Source: Halorubrum sp. BOL3-1 | GTDB taxonomy: Archaea; Halobacteriota; Halobacteria; Halobacteriales; Haloferacaceae | Direction: 5' to 3' | DNA: 64,000 nucleotides | Assembly: GCF_004114375.1 (NCBI RefSeq) | Contig: NZ_CP034692.1 | Span: forward strand, 124,001 to 188,000 | Shown here: positions 33,127 to 41,979 of the stretch, one piece after another | Layout: each line of letters begins with the position of its first letter | Position numbering within the stretch: position 1 is the stretch's first letter | The notes under the pieces: generated by a model | What the model saw: only the letters and a program-made list of their open reading frames with translations | The model's database searches: none | Told to the model about the DNA's origin: nothing | Position numbers and translations under genes: made by a program

Positions 33127-34533
33127 ATGTCCACACACGTGGCGGTCGTCGGTGCGTACGGAAGCGCGGGCGCGGCCGTGGCCGAGCGGCTCGCGAACGA
33201 CCCGGGGATCGCGTTGACGCTTATCGACGACGGCGACCCGGGCGGCGGCCTCTGTATCCTCCGTGGCTGTATGCCCTCGAAGGAGGTCCTCTCCGCCGCC
33301 GAGCATCGGTTCGCTGCCCGTCATGACGACCGGCTCACGGGAGCGGTACCGGACGTCGACCTCGAGGCCGTCGTCGGCCGCAAGGACGAGCACACGTCGA
33401 ACTTCGCGGCGCATCGCCGTGCCGCGGTCGAAGGGCTCACCGAACGCGACGGCGTCAGCTTCGTTCACGACACCGCGCGGTTCGTCGACGACGGTCGGCT
33501 CGCCGTCGGCGAGCGGACGATCGATCCGGATTACGTGGTGATCGCCACCGGCTCGACGACGAATCTCCCGTCGCTCCCCGGGATCGACGGCGTCGAGGTG
33601 CTGACGAGCGCGGACGTGCTCGACGCCACGTCGTTCGGCGACTCCGGCGTCGTCATGGGGTTCGGCTACGTCGGCATGGAGCTCGTGCCGTACCTCAGCG
33701 AGGCCGCGGAGATGGACCTGACCGTTATCGAACACGACGCGCGACCGCTCGACGAGGCAGACGCTCCGTTCGGCGACGCGCTCCTCGAGTATTACCGGGA
33801 CGCCTTCGACATCGACGTGCTCACGCGGACCGACGAGCGACGGGTCGAACCCACCGACGCAGGCGGCGTCAGGCTTCACGTCACGCGTGACGGCGTCGAA
33901 GAGACGGTCGAGGCCGACCAGCTGTTCGCGTTCACCGGTCGTCGCCCGACGCTCGATCGGCTGGGGCTCGACGAAACGGCCCTCGGCCCCGGCCAGGGGT
34001 GGGTCGAGGCGACGATGCAGGCCCGCGACGACGACCGCGTTTTCGTCGCGGGGGACGCCAACGGGAAGGAGCCGGTCCTCCACGTCGCGAAAGAGCAGGG
34101 GTTCACCGCCGCGGCAAACGTTCGAAACCATCGCGACGGGGACCCGCTCGAAGAGTACGCGAACCTCCATCACCACGTGGTGTTTTCTGGACTCGGCGTC
34201 CTCCCGTTCGCTCGGGTCGGTCACTCGGCGGCCTCGGCCGAGGCGGCGGACGTCGACCACCTGGTCGTGACCCGCGACGCGTCGAGTGACGGTGTGTTCA
34301 AGACGAAGAACGTCCCGGAGGGTCTCGCCCGACTCGTCGTCGGTACCGACGGGACTGTCCTCGGCTATCAGGGCCTCCACTACCACGCCGACGCGATGGC
34401 GAAAACGATGCAGGTGATCGTCGAAACGGGACTGGACGTGCGGGAGGTCCCTGACCGAGCGTACCACCCGACGACGCCCGAGATACTCGACGGACTGTTC
34501 CGGGACGCGGTGGCGGCACTCTCGGAGGAGTGA
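33127..34533 (+). CDS. Dihydrolipoamide-dehydrogenase-like FAD oxidoreductase
   Basis: The 468-residue flavoprotein carries a first FAD site 'VAVVGAYGSAGAAVAERL', a redox pair in 'GGGLCILRGCMPSKEVLSA' (Cys-x4-Cys), an NAD(P) site 'GVVMGFGYVGMELVPYL' that is atypical of GxGxxG, and 'RVFVAGDANGKEPVLHVA'. The C-terminal domain lacks the usual His-Glu pair; it reads 'DRAYHPTTPEILDGL', in which the His may serve. It may reduce a thiol such as bis-gamma-glutamylcystine, or mercury, but the substrate is unknown. The single gene follows the glutaredoxin by about 200 bp. Confidence 0.85.
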   Translation: MSTHVAVVGAYGSAGAAVAERLANDPGIALTLIDDGDPGGGLCILRGCMPSKEVLSAAEHRFAARHDDRLTGAVPDVDLEAVVGRKDEHTSNFAAHRRAAVEGLTERDGVSFVHDTARFVDDGRLAVGERTIDPDYVVIATGSTTNLPSLPGIDGVEVLTSADVLDATSFGDSGVVMGFGYVGMELVPYLSEAAEMDLTVIEHDARPLDEADAPFGDALLEYYRDAFDIDVLTRTDERRVEPTDAGGVRLHVTRDGVEETVEADQLFAFTGRRPTLDRLGLDETALGPGQGWVEATMQARDDDRVFVAGDANGKEPVLHVAKEQGFTAAANVRNHRDGDPLEEYANLHHHVVFSGLGVLPFARVGHSAASAEAADVDHLVVTRDASSDGVFKTKNVPEGLARLVVGTDGTVLGYQGLHYHADAMAKTMQVIVETGLDVREVPDRAYHPTTPEILDGLFRDAVAALSEE

Positions 34534-34605
34534 AACGGGTCGTTTCGCCGCCCCTGCCCCGCGATTCCGCGAAAAAATAATAACTCGCCGTCACTTGGTT
34601 GTGGT

Positions 34606-34719
34606 ATGACGACGAACCATACATCGGACGAACAGCACGTCTGTGAGATCTGTGACGAACCGTTCGAGACCGAGTCCGAACTGACGCGTCACGTCCGTGA
34701 TGTCGGCATCGTCGACTGA
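34606..34719 (+). CDS. C2H2 zinc-finger mini-protein
   Basis: The 37-residue protein (MTTNHTSDEQHVCEICDEPF to GIVD) has one finger, C-E-I-C-x12-H with 'ELTRHVRDV'. The second His of the classic motif is replaced by a Val-Gly segment, so the fourth zinc ligand is uncertain. Small proteins of this type regulate transcription or protein interactions in haloarchaea. A clear TATA-like AT run 'aaaaaataataa' lies about 25 nt upstream. Confidence 0.6.
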   Translation: MTTNHTSDEQHVCEICDEPFETESELTRHVRDVGIVD

Positions 34720-34817
34720 TGGGGGCCTTCGGTCGGTCGGTCGCGACGGGATTGACACGAGAGACGCGATACACCGATGTGTCGGCACTGCCGACTGACG
34801 TCCACGGCGGTGCCGAC

Positions 34818-36098
34818 TCAGCGCTCGTGGGCCCTGCCGTCGTCGATGCGCGCGGCGTACTCCCCGACCAGCCGCGCGTACGCCTCGGCGTTCCCCACGA
34901 GCGCCTCGACCGTCGTGTACTCGTCGACCGCGTGGGCGGTGTCCGTCCCGAAGCCGAACTCCACGGTCGGAATCCCGTCGTGACGGAGGTCCTTCGCATC
35001 GCCGCCACCGGTCGCGCTCCGACGGTACACCCGCCCGTCGACGACGGACCCCGCCGCGCTCGCGGTCGCCTCCACCAGCGACGAGTCGACCGGTTCGTGG
35101 CTCCCGCGGCTCCACGAGACGTCCGCTATGGAGACTCCCTCGACACCCCCGAGACAGCCACGGATCGACCGGAGCGCGTCGCGGGTCTCGACGGTCGCGG
35201 TCAGCCGCACGTCGACCTCGGCGCGCGCCGACGCCGGGACGGCGTTGACCGCGCTCCCGCCCTCGATGGTCCCGAGGTTGATAGTCGGGTGTCGGAAGAG
35301 GTCGCGGACGGCCTCCGCGTCCAGCTCGCCCTCGTGGAAACCGACCGACTCCTCGACGATCGGCGCCATCTCGGGGGCGACTTCCAGCTCGCGCGTCCCG
35401 AACTCCCGTTTCAACCGGTCGACCGCGGCCGTCAGCCGGTCGATCGCGTTGACGCCGAGCATCGGCCGCGAGCCGTGTGCGGCCTCCCCGGTCGCCTCCA
35501 GCGTCAGCCAGATCGCGCCGCGGTCGGCGATCGACACCGCACACCGGCCGCCCCGCGAGGTGGTCTCGCCGATGACGCAGGCGTCGGGCGCGAACTCGAT
35601 CGACTCCCTGACGCTCGGCAGCCCGGCGTCGCCGTCGGTCTCCTCGTCGCTCACGAACGCGAACCGGAGGTCGACGGGCGGCTCGGGGTCGGTCTCAGCG
35701 TACGCGAGTGCGACCCGTATCATCGCGGCGACGGCTCCCTTCATGTCGGTCGCCCCCCGGCCGTAGAGCCGGTCGCCGTCGCGCTCTCCCAGGGGGTCGC
35801 GGGACCACGCCGACGCCTCGAACGGGACCGTGTCGAGGTGACCGACGAAACAGAGCGTCCGGTCCGACGCGCCCGGCAGCGTCGCGACGAGGTTCGGCTT
35901 CTCCGGGTCGACCGCAATCTGCTCGACGTCGACGCCGCCGTCCGCCAGCCGCGACGCGACCCACTCGGCGGCGGCCGCGGTGTGGCCCGGCGGGTTCGCG
36001 GTGTCGTGGCCGATCAGCGTCTCCGCGGTCGAGACGAGGGGTTCACGGTTCGCGTCGAGGTGCGTCTCGACGGCGTCGGGGAGGCGAGGCGGCGCCAT
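34818..36098 (-). CDS. M20 family metallopeptidase (ArgE/DapE-like)
   Basis: The 426-residue enzyme shows the dizinc site of M20 amidohydrolases: 'CFVGHLDTVPFE' (His and Asp), 'LYGRGATDMKGAVAA' (bridging Asp), 'FVSDEETDGDAG' (Glu-Glu) and the C-terminal 'FGTDTAHAVDEYTTV' (His). The dimerisation domain occupies about 185-300. Substrates may be N-acyl amino acids or succinyl-diaminopimelate. The specific role is open. It begins 4 bp after the end of the upstream cupin gene, so they share an operon. Confidence 0.9.
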   Translation of the reverse strand: MAPPRLPDAVETHLDANREPLVSTAETLIGHDTANPPGHTAAAAEWVASRLADGGVDVEQIAVDPEKPNLVATLPGASDRTLCFVGHLDTVPFEASAWSRDPLGERDGDRLYGRGATDMKGAVAAMIRVALAYAETDPEPPVDLRFAFVSDEETDGDAGLPSVRESIEFAPDACVIGETTSRGGRCAVSIADRGAIWLTLEATGEAAHGSRPMLGVNAIDRLTAAVDRLKREFGTRELEVAPEMAPIVEESVGFHEGELDAEAVRDLFRHPTINLGTIEGGSAVNAVPASARAEVDVRLTATVETRDALRSIRGCLGGVEGVSIADVSWSRGSHEPVDSSLVEATASAAGSVVDGRVYRRSATGGGDAKDLRHDGIPTVEFGFGTDTAHAVDEYTTVEALVGNAEAYARLVGEYAARIDDGRAHER

Positions 36099-36102
36099 CG
36101 GG

Positions 36103-36618
36103 TCAGGGCACCTCGCCGTCCGTCGACCCCTCGTACCAGCGTCCGGTCTCGGCCCCGCACTCGACGCACTCCGCGACGACGGCGTCCCGTCCGTTCTCGT
36201 CTCCGTCCCCGTCCGGGACGGCGCGCAGTTCCGACTCCGTCTCGGTGTCGCACGCCGGGCAGTACCGGAGCTTGGCCTGCGTCCCGTACTCCAGCGGCGC
36301 GCCGATAGCGAGCGCCCGGACGGGCTCGTCGCCGCGGTTCCACCCCCGCTGGAACTCGTCGCGGCCGAACCGCACGACCTCGTTTTCTCCCACCTCGACC
36401 GGCCCGTCTTCCGTCTCGAACGTCGCGACGCCCGAGACGACGTAGAACGCCTCCTCCTGAACCTCGTGGCTGTGGTACGCGAACGCGAAGCTGTCGCCCG
36501 GCTCCAGCTCGTAGTAGTTGACCGCGACGTCGGTCAGCCCCAGCGCGTCGGTGAGCGGTCGCATCGTCGCGGCCGGCTGGACCGAGTTTTCGACGTCGTC
36601 GACGCTGACGCGTTTCAT
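36103..36618 (-). CDS. Cupin-domain protein with a C-terminal zinc ribbon
   Basis: The 171-residue protein has a cupin beta-barrel at about 20-108 ('FAYHSHEVQEEAFYVVSG' holds the His/Glu metal ligands). A rubredoxin-like zinc ribbon with two CxxC pairs follows ('CPACDTETES' and 'CVECGAETGRW'). This architecture is repeated in haloarchaeal genomes. The metal-binding cupin may sense or isomerise a small molecule. It is co-transcribed with the M20 peptidase. Confidence 0.82.
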   Translation of the reverse strand: MKRVSVDDVENSVQPAATMRPLTDALGLTDVAVNYYELEPGDSFAFAYHSHEVQEEAFYVVSGVATFETEDGPVEVGENEVVRFGRDEFQRGWNRGDEPVRALAIGAPLEYGTQAKLRYCPACDTETESELRAVPDGDGDENGRDAVVAECVECGAETGRWYEGSTDGEVP

Positions 36619-36733
36619 ACCCGCCCGTTCGGCGTCGACCGACTAAACGAGGCGGGACGGATCGCGGCGCCTGAGGGGCGCTCGGCGTCGGAGGGGGGCC
36701 CGGCGTCGGTCGCCCCCGACCGGGCCGGACCGG

Positions 36734-38452
36734 TCATCGACGGCGTCCCTCCGCGCCGACGCCGCCGTACTCGACGCCGGTGAGGTCGGCGATGTCGCGC
36801 TTCCACGTCGTCAGGTCGCGGCGCTCGAAGCCGTCGAGGTCGTCGTGGCCGCACGCGCGAGCCATCACCTTCATGAGCTTGACCGTGGCGGCGAAGTAGT
36901 TCGCGAGCCCCTCGGCCGCCGAGTCGATCACGAGTCGGCTCCGGAGGTCCTCTCTTTGACTCGCGATCCCGACCGGACAGTTGTTCGAGTCGCATGCGCG
37001 CATCCCGAGACAGCCGATCGCCTGCATCGCGGCGTTCGCGACCGCGACGCCGTCGGCGCCGAGCGCCAGCGCCTTGATGAAGTCCGACTCGGTGCGGAGC
37101 CCGCCGGTCGCGATCAGCGTCACGTCGGTCGCGTCGCGGGCGTCGAGGTGCCGGCGCGCCCGGGGGATCGCCGCGATCGTCGGCACAGAGATATTGTCTT
37201 TGAACACGTCCGGCGCCGCGCCCGTCCCGCCGCCGCGGCCGTCGAGGATGAGGTAGTCCGCGCCGGCTTCGAGCGCGAAGTCGATATCGTCTTCGACGTG
37301 CTGGGCGGAGAGCTTGAACCCGACCGGGATCCCGCCGCCGACCTCGCGGACGCGGTCGGCCATCGCCGCGAAGTCGTCGGCAGTCTCTAGCTCGTCGAAC
37401 TTCGCCGGACTGACGGCGTCGGTGCCGGGTTCGAGGTCGCGCACCTCCGCGATCTTCCCCTGTACCTTCTCGCCGGGGAGGTGGCCGCCGGTCCCCGTCT
37501 TCGCCCCCTGTCCGGCCTTGAAGTGGAACGCCTGCACGTCCGCGACCTTCTCGATGTCCCAGCCGAACTTCCCCGTGGCGTACTCGTAGAAGTACCGCGA
37601 GTTGGCCGCCTGCTCCTCGGGAAGCATGCCGCCTTCGCCGGAGCAGATGCCCGTCCCCGCGGCGTCCGCGCCCTTCGAGATAGCGACCTTCGCCTCCTCG
37701 CTGAGCGCGCCGAAGCTCATGTCGCTGACGAACACCGGGATCTCCAGTTCGAGCGGGTTCTCCGCGTTCGGACCGATCACCAGTCCCGTGTCGACGGGGT
37801 GGTCGTCGATCAGGGGCGTGCGGTCGAGTTGGGCGGTGAGGATCTGGAGGTCGTCCCAGCTCGGCAGCTCCGTCCGCGGGACGCCCATCGCGGAGACGCT
37901 CCCGTGCTCACCGATCCCCTCGGGTCCCTCGCGGGCGAGCTTCTGGATGTAGTGGGCGTACGGCTCCGTCTCCGCCTCCGGCTCCCCGTAGAACTCGGGG
38001 TCGACGGTCCCGCCGTCGACGTCGTCGGCCGCCCCTCGCATCGCGCCGTCGGCCGCCTCGCCGGGCTCGGGGTCGCCGTGCGGCTGCGGGTTCTCTTCGG
38101 CCCACGCCGCGACCTCGTCGGCGTCGACGTAGACGGCGTCGTCGTCCTCGTCGACCCACGCCGTGAACGTCTCCAACACCTCCGAGTTGTCGTACTCGCT
38201 GATCCCGGTGTCGACCCGGTAGTCCCAGCCGTGAACGCCGCAGATGAGGTCGTCGCCCTCGACGTGGCCGTCGCCGAGGAGCACCCCCCGGTGGAGACAT
38301 CGGCCGTACAACACGGAGACCTCGCCGTCGTACCTGACGACGACGAGGTCGACGCCCTCGACGCGGGCGTGGACCGGATCGCGGTCATCGAGGTCGCTCC
38401 AGGCGGCCACCCGGCTGGAGGACCCGACGTCGGTCGGCGGCGTCTCCGTCAT
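36734..38452 (-). CDS. Rieske domain fused to glutamate-synthase-like FMN domain
   Basis: This 572-residue protein is a fusion. Residues 10-115 are a Rieske [2Fe-2S] domain ('YGRCLHRGVLLGDG', then 'LICGVHGWDYRVD', giving C-x-H and C-x2-H). Residues 165-560 are the FMN-binding and Fe-S part of glutamate synthase, with 'VSDMSFGALSEEAKVAISKG' and a 3Fe-4S cluster motif 'CLGMRACDSNNCPVGI'. The amidotransferase part of GltB is absent. Electron transfer from the Rieske centre to FMN is likely. The product is either a glutamate synthase variant or a dehydrogenase with another substrate. The gene is convergent with none; the cupin gene lies 115 bp downstream. Confidence 0.85.
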   Translation of the reverse strand: MTETPPTDVGSSSRVAAWSDLDDRDPVHARVEGVDLVVVRYDGEVSVLYGRCLHRGVLLGDGHVEGDDLICGVHGWDYRVDTGISEYDNSEVLETFTAWVDEDDDAVYVDADEVAAWAEENPQPHGDPEPGEAADGAMRGAADDVDGGTVDPEFYGEPEAETEPYAHYIQKLAREGPEGIGEHGSVSAMGVPRTELPSWDDLQILTAQLDRTPLIDDHPVDTGLVIGPNAENPLELEIPVFVSDMSFGALSEEAKVAISKGADAAGTGICSGEGGMLPEEQAANSRYFYEYATGKFGWDIEKVADVQAFHFKAGQGAKTGTGGHLPGEKVQGKIAEVRDLEPGTDAVSPAKFDELETADDFAAMADRVREVGGGIPVGFKLSAQHVEDDIDFALEAGADYLILDGRGGGTGAAPDVFKDNISVPTIAAIPRARRHLDARDATDVTLIATGGLRTESDFIKALALGADGVAVANAAMQAIGCLGMRACDSNNCPVGIASQREDLRSRLVIDSAAEGLANYFAATVKLMKVMARACGHDDLDGFERRDLTTWKRDIADLTGVEYGGVGAEGRRR

Positions 38453-38661
38453 CGGCCGATCACCCGAGTCCGGATTCCGCGCGCGGCCGGCCGGGTCTCC
38501 CGGCGGCGGGACCGTCGTTCGTCGGCTGTTAGGCTCGTCGACGTACTCACTGTTGACACAGGCGAACCGATCGCGTCCGGGGTTGTAGACGTTCCGGCGG
38601 TCGTGTAATCCGTTTCAACACCCGGGAGGGAGCTATATCCCGGTGTGAGGTACAAAGCATC

Positions 38662-39075
38662 ATGGCATCCACGTACCCGGACCGCCTGTCCATCGACGAG
38701 ATAGAATCGACGGTCGGCTCGATCAAGAAGATGTTGAAGGTCGGTGCCGTCTTCGCGGCGGTCGGCTACCTGCTGGTCGGCGCGGCGCTGTTCTTCGAGC
38801 TGACGGAGTTCCACCCGCTGTTAGAGAGCTTCTTCAGCACCTACGCGGACACGAGTCTCGCCGGCGGGAGCGGCGGCACTCGGGGCGCCGCGGTCAACGG
38901 CGCCCTGGCCAGCATCCACAAGTGGCCGTCGACGCTGCTGTGGCTCAAGCTCGGCGGCGTCGCGCACGTCCTGGTCGGGATCTTCGTCTCCCTGGCCGCC
39001 ATCGTCCGCGCCCTGAGCGTCATGCCCCACCGACTGAGCTACGAGATGGAGCGCGCGCAGGAGACGCAGGACTGA
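38662..39075 (+). CDS. Membrane protein of unknown function
   Basis: The 137-residue protein has two strong hydrophobic helices, 'VGAVFAAVGYLLVGAALFF' and 'LGGVAHVLVGIFVSLAAIV', with a Gly/Ser-rich loop between them and a charged C-terminal tail. The family is not recognised. A TATA-like 'ctatatcc' lies about 28-34 nt before the ATG. It precedes another membrane gene by about 50 bp on the same strand. Confidence 0.55.
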   Translation: MASTYPDRLSIDEIESTVGSIKKMLKVGAVFAAVGYLLVGAALFFELTEFHPLLESFFSTYADTSLAGGSGGTRGAAVNGALASIHKWPSTLLWLKLGGVAHVLVGIFVSLAAIVRALSVMPHRLSYEMERAQETQD

Positions 39076-39117
39076 GACGGCCATGAGCCAGAACCCCGCC
39101 GCGACCGCGTCCGGAGC

Positions 39118-39534
39118 GTGTCGCCCGTGACCCGTCTCGACCGCACGCGGGTGGGCGGCGGCGCACTCGTGGTCGGCTACGTCCTCGTGCTCGCCCTGCT
39201 CTTTCGCGATCCGGGGGGCGCGCTCGCGGCCGCGACGGCGGGTCCCGAAGCCGCTGCGTACTTCCTCGTACTCCCGACGCTCGGGGTTATCGCGGGGCTC
39301 TACGCGTTCCTCGACGGGCCGCTCGCGTCAGCCGCGCTGTTCGCGTTCGGGAGCTACCTCGGCGTCTTCGGGCTCGGGCTCGCCTTCGGAACCCTCCTCT
39401 CCCCGGCCCCGGTCAGCCTCCCGCTCGGCGTCGGCCTTCTCGGGCTGGCGCTGGCCGTGGCGGCGCTGGCGGCGAGCGTGCTGGAGCTGGCGTCGGTCCT
39501 CGGGCCCGCAGCGCCGCGGATCGGGGTCGACTGA
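39118..39534 (+). CDS. Membrane protein, function unknown
   Basis: The 138-residue protein has four predicted transmembrane helices and is almost wholly Ala/Leu/Gly/Val. It may start at GTG 39118 or at GTG 39127 ('MTRLDRTRVGGG'). No conserved polar residues are visible in the helices. It is followed directly by the remains of a channel gene, which may once have been part of the same operon. Confidence 0.5.
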   Translation: MSPVTRLDRTRVGGGALVVGYVLVLALLFRDPGGALAAATAGPEAAAYFLVLPTLGVIAGLYAFLDGPLASAALFAFGSYLGVFGLGLAFGTLLSPAPVSLPLGVGLLGLALAVAALAASVLELASVLGPAAPRIGVD

Positions 39535-39895
39535 GCGAGACTGCGACCCTGCGCCGGCTGACCAACGGTTTCCTCGACCTCGTCGCCAGCCGCGGCGAGC
39601 AACCGCACCGGACCGCCGCGGTCGCGTCGGGGGGTCATCGCCGGGATCACGCTCCTGTATCCCGCGACGGACGGCCTCGCGACCGGGAGCGAGGTCGTGC
39701 GCTACGGGAGCCACGGCGCCGCTGCCGCGCTCGACGGCCGCTATTTCAGCGTCGTGACGTTCGCGACGCTCGGACTCGGCGACATCTACCCCGTGAGCGA
39801 CGTTGGACGATTCCTCGCGACCTCTGATGGACTCGCGGGCGCCTTCCTCACCGCCGGTCTCCGTCTTCTCGCTCGGCCGCCGCGTGACGCGGTGA
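39531..39895 (+). pseudogene. Ion-channel (two-helix potassium channel type) gene broken by frameshifts
   Basis: The first part is in one frame ('LRRLTNGFLDLVASRGEQPH'). After a run of six G at 39629-39634 the frame moves to 'VIAGITLLYPATDGLA', a pore helix and 'FATLGLGDIYPVSDVGRF', the selectivity filter. At about 39855 it shifts again to 'VSVFSLGRRVTR', ending at TGA 39893-39895. The joined protein is a small Ion_trans_2 channel of about 120 residues. Two shifts in 360 bp make function unlikely, unless they are sequencing errors. Confidence 0.7.
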
Positions 39896-39927
39896 GTGTC
39901 CGCTCGCGGCCGCCGGCCGCGTTCTCC

Positions 39928-41157
39928 CTACCCCGCGCCGCCGGCGAGAGCGCTCGCGTCCGGGCGACGACGCAACAGCAGCATCGACACCGCACCCACG
40001 ACGGGACCGACGACCAGCGGCGCGAACGCCCACCGCCACCCGACGACCCCGGCGACCGCGGGCGTCAGCCGTATCGACCCGATAGTGAGCAGGAAGCCGA
40101 CCGCGGTCTGTAGCGTGAGCGCGGAGCCGACGTAGCCCGGCTCCGCGAGTTCGGAGACGGCCGCGGAGAACTGCGCCGAGTCCGCGACGACGACGAACCC
40201 CCACACCAGGACGAACGGGGCGACCAGCCACACGGGACCACCGAAGACGACCCCGGCGAGGACGGTCGCCGCACCGCTGACGGTCAGGCTCGCGACGGTG
40301 ACCGTCGTCCGCCCCCACCGGTCGGCCGCCGAGCCGGCGAGCCACGCGCCGACACCGCCGATTGCGATGGTGCCGAACGCCAGCAGCGAGGCCAACTCGG
40401 CCGGGTCGCTGACCCCTCGGTGGGCGAAACTCGCGGTCAGGTAGGCCGGAATCCACGTCCAGACGGCGTACAGCTCCCACATGTGGCCGACGTAGCCGCC
40501 GTTAGCGAGCGTGACGCTCCGGTCGCGGACGATTCGGCCGAGTGCTCTCGGGTCGAACGGCGACGGGTCGGGCTGGTAGGGACCCTCCTCGTAGCGCAGC
40601 GCGAGGCCGGCGCCGGCGAGTGCGAGGGCAGTCGCTCCGTACAGTACGAGCCGGGGGTTGCCGACGCCGCCGACGACCCGCAGCAGGTGTGGGGTGGCGG
40701 ACCCGACCGTCAGCGCCCCGACGAGGACGCCGATGGAGAGCCCGCGCCCGCGCTCGAACCAGCCCGCCATCATCTTCATCCCCGTCGGGTAGACGCCGGC
40801 CAGCGCGACGCCGGTCACGAACCGGAGGAGTATCGCCGGGAGCGCGGCGTCGACGACCGCCGCGATGCTGCCGGTCGCGGTCGCGCCGAGGACGGCCGAC
40901 GCCGCGAAAACGTACCGGGGAGGGAAGGTGTCGGAGACGGTCAGCGCCGCGGACAGCAGCGCGCCGACGACGAACCCGAGCTGGACGGCGTTCGTCAGCC
41001 ACGCCTGCTCCGCCCCAGAGAGCGCCCACCGTTCCGCCAGCTCGGGTGCGACCGCCGACGCGCTGAACCACAGGGTCATGACGAACAGCTCGGCGACCCC
41101 CACCAGCGCGAGCATCCGCCACCGGTCGTCGTCGTTGTCGTCTCGTGGTTCCGTCAT
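39928..41157 (-). CDS. Major facilitator superfamily transporter
   Basis: The 409-residue protein has 12 hydrophobic helices and a cytoplasmic loop after helix 6. The MFS A-like motif 'GSAADRWGRTTVTVASL' follows the second half's first helices, and 'YPTGMKMMAGWFERGRG' marks the loop 4-5 region. The sequence resembles the CynX/NimT-like transporter group. The substrate is unknown. It lies 99 bp downstream of the RCK gene on the same strand. Confidence 0.85.
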   Translation of the reverse strand: MTEPRDDNDDDRWRMLALVGVAELFVMTLWFSASAVAPELAERWALSGAEQAWLTNAVQLGFVVGALLSAALTVSDTFPPRYVFAASAVLGATATGSIAAVVDAALPAILLRFVTGVALAGVYPTGMKMMAGWFERGRGLSIGVLVGALTVGSATPHLLRVVGGVGNPRLVLYGATALALAGAGLALRYEEGPYQPDPSPFDPRALGRIVRDRSVTLANGGYVGHMWELYAVWTWIPAYLTASFAHRGVSDPAELASLLAFGTIAIGGVGAWLAGSAADRWGRTTVTVASLTVSGAATVLAGVVFGGPVWLVAPFVLVWGFVVVADSAQFSAAVSELAEPGYVGSALTLQTAVGFLLTIGSIRLTPAVAGVVGWRWAFAPLVVGPVVGAVSMLLLRRRPDASALAGGAG

Positions 41158-41256
41158 TGATGTCCCCGTCGTCGCCCCGTCAGTTAATTCTCCGATAACG
41201 TCTTGTTCGTCGCCTGAACGGCCGGTTACCTCGAGTGATCTTGGCGCGCCAACCGC

Positions 41257-41922
41257 TCACCCCCGCATCAGCCTGATGAGTTCGTCGAGGCAGTGGGGCT
41301 TCGCCGCGACGAGGTACCGGCCGCCCGGCTCCAGCACCGTCTCGGCGGTCGCCAGCTCCTCGTCGTCCTGACGCTGGATGACGATACTTCCCCGAGGGAA
41401 CCCGATCTCTGCGAAGCGCTTGTTCGCGGCCGGGGCTTCCTCGGTCGCCGTGATGTCGACCAGCTCCAGGTTCTCGGAGTACTCCTCGATGGTCCTGACC
41501 CCGCCATCGCTGACGTCCATCACCGCGTTGGCTGCGCTGTGGGCCGCGAGCTCTTCCGGATAGACGACGCTGTCGACCAGCTCGTCGTACTCGTCGCCAT
41601 CGCCGTGGTCGATGCGCGCGACGGTGTGGATGTCCGGCGCGAGCCGCCGGGCGGTCATACAGACGCCGATGTTCGTGCCGACGTTGTCGCCGACCATCGA
41701 CGCGATGACGTCGCTCCGGCCGGGCTGAGCCTGCTCTAAGATGCTCGGCCGGGTGCCGTCACCCTCGATGACCGTCGCCACGTAGTTGTCCTGGATGACC
41801 TCACAGCGGTCCGGATCCCGTTCGACGATGACGACGTCGTGGCCGCGGTCGTCCAGCAGTTCCGCCATGTGGTAACCGACATGCCCGCCGCCGACGACGA
41901 TGATGCGCAGGTCCGTGCTCAT
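41257..41922 (-). CDS. TrkA-type RCK regulatory protein
   Basis: This 221-residue protein has two domains. The RCK_N Rossmann domain (1-130) starts 'MSTDLRIIVVGGGHVGYHMA' with the NAD-binding GGGHVG motif and Glu34-like acidic residue. The RCK_C domain lies at about 140-220 ('ATAETVLEPGGRYLVAAKP'). RCK proteins gate potassium transporters in response to nucleotides, and RCK_C domains often bind c-di-AMP. The adjacent APC transporter gene, 57 bp upstream on the same strand, is the likely partner, as no TrkH gene is in the window. Confidence 0.88.
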   Translation of the reverse strand: MSTDLRIIVVGGGHVGYHMAELLDDRGHDVVIVERDPDRCEVIQDNYVATVIEGDGTRPSILEQAQPGRSDVIASMVGDNVGTNIGVCMTARRLAPDIHTVARIDHGDGDEYDELVDSVVYPEELAAHSAANAVMDVSDGGVRTIEEYSENLELVDITATEEAPAANKRFAEIGFPRGSIVIQRQDDEELATAETVLEPGGRYLVAAKPHCLDELIRLMRG

Positions 41923-41979
41923 TGGTGGTTCTCCCTCGGTTCGGTCGTCGAGTGGTATGGTTGTGGTTCCATCGGTCGG

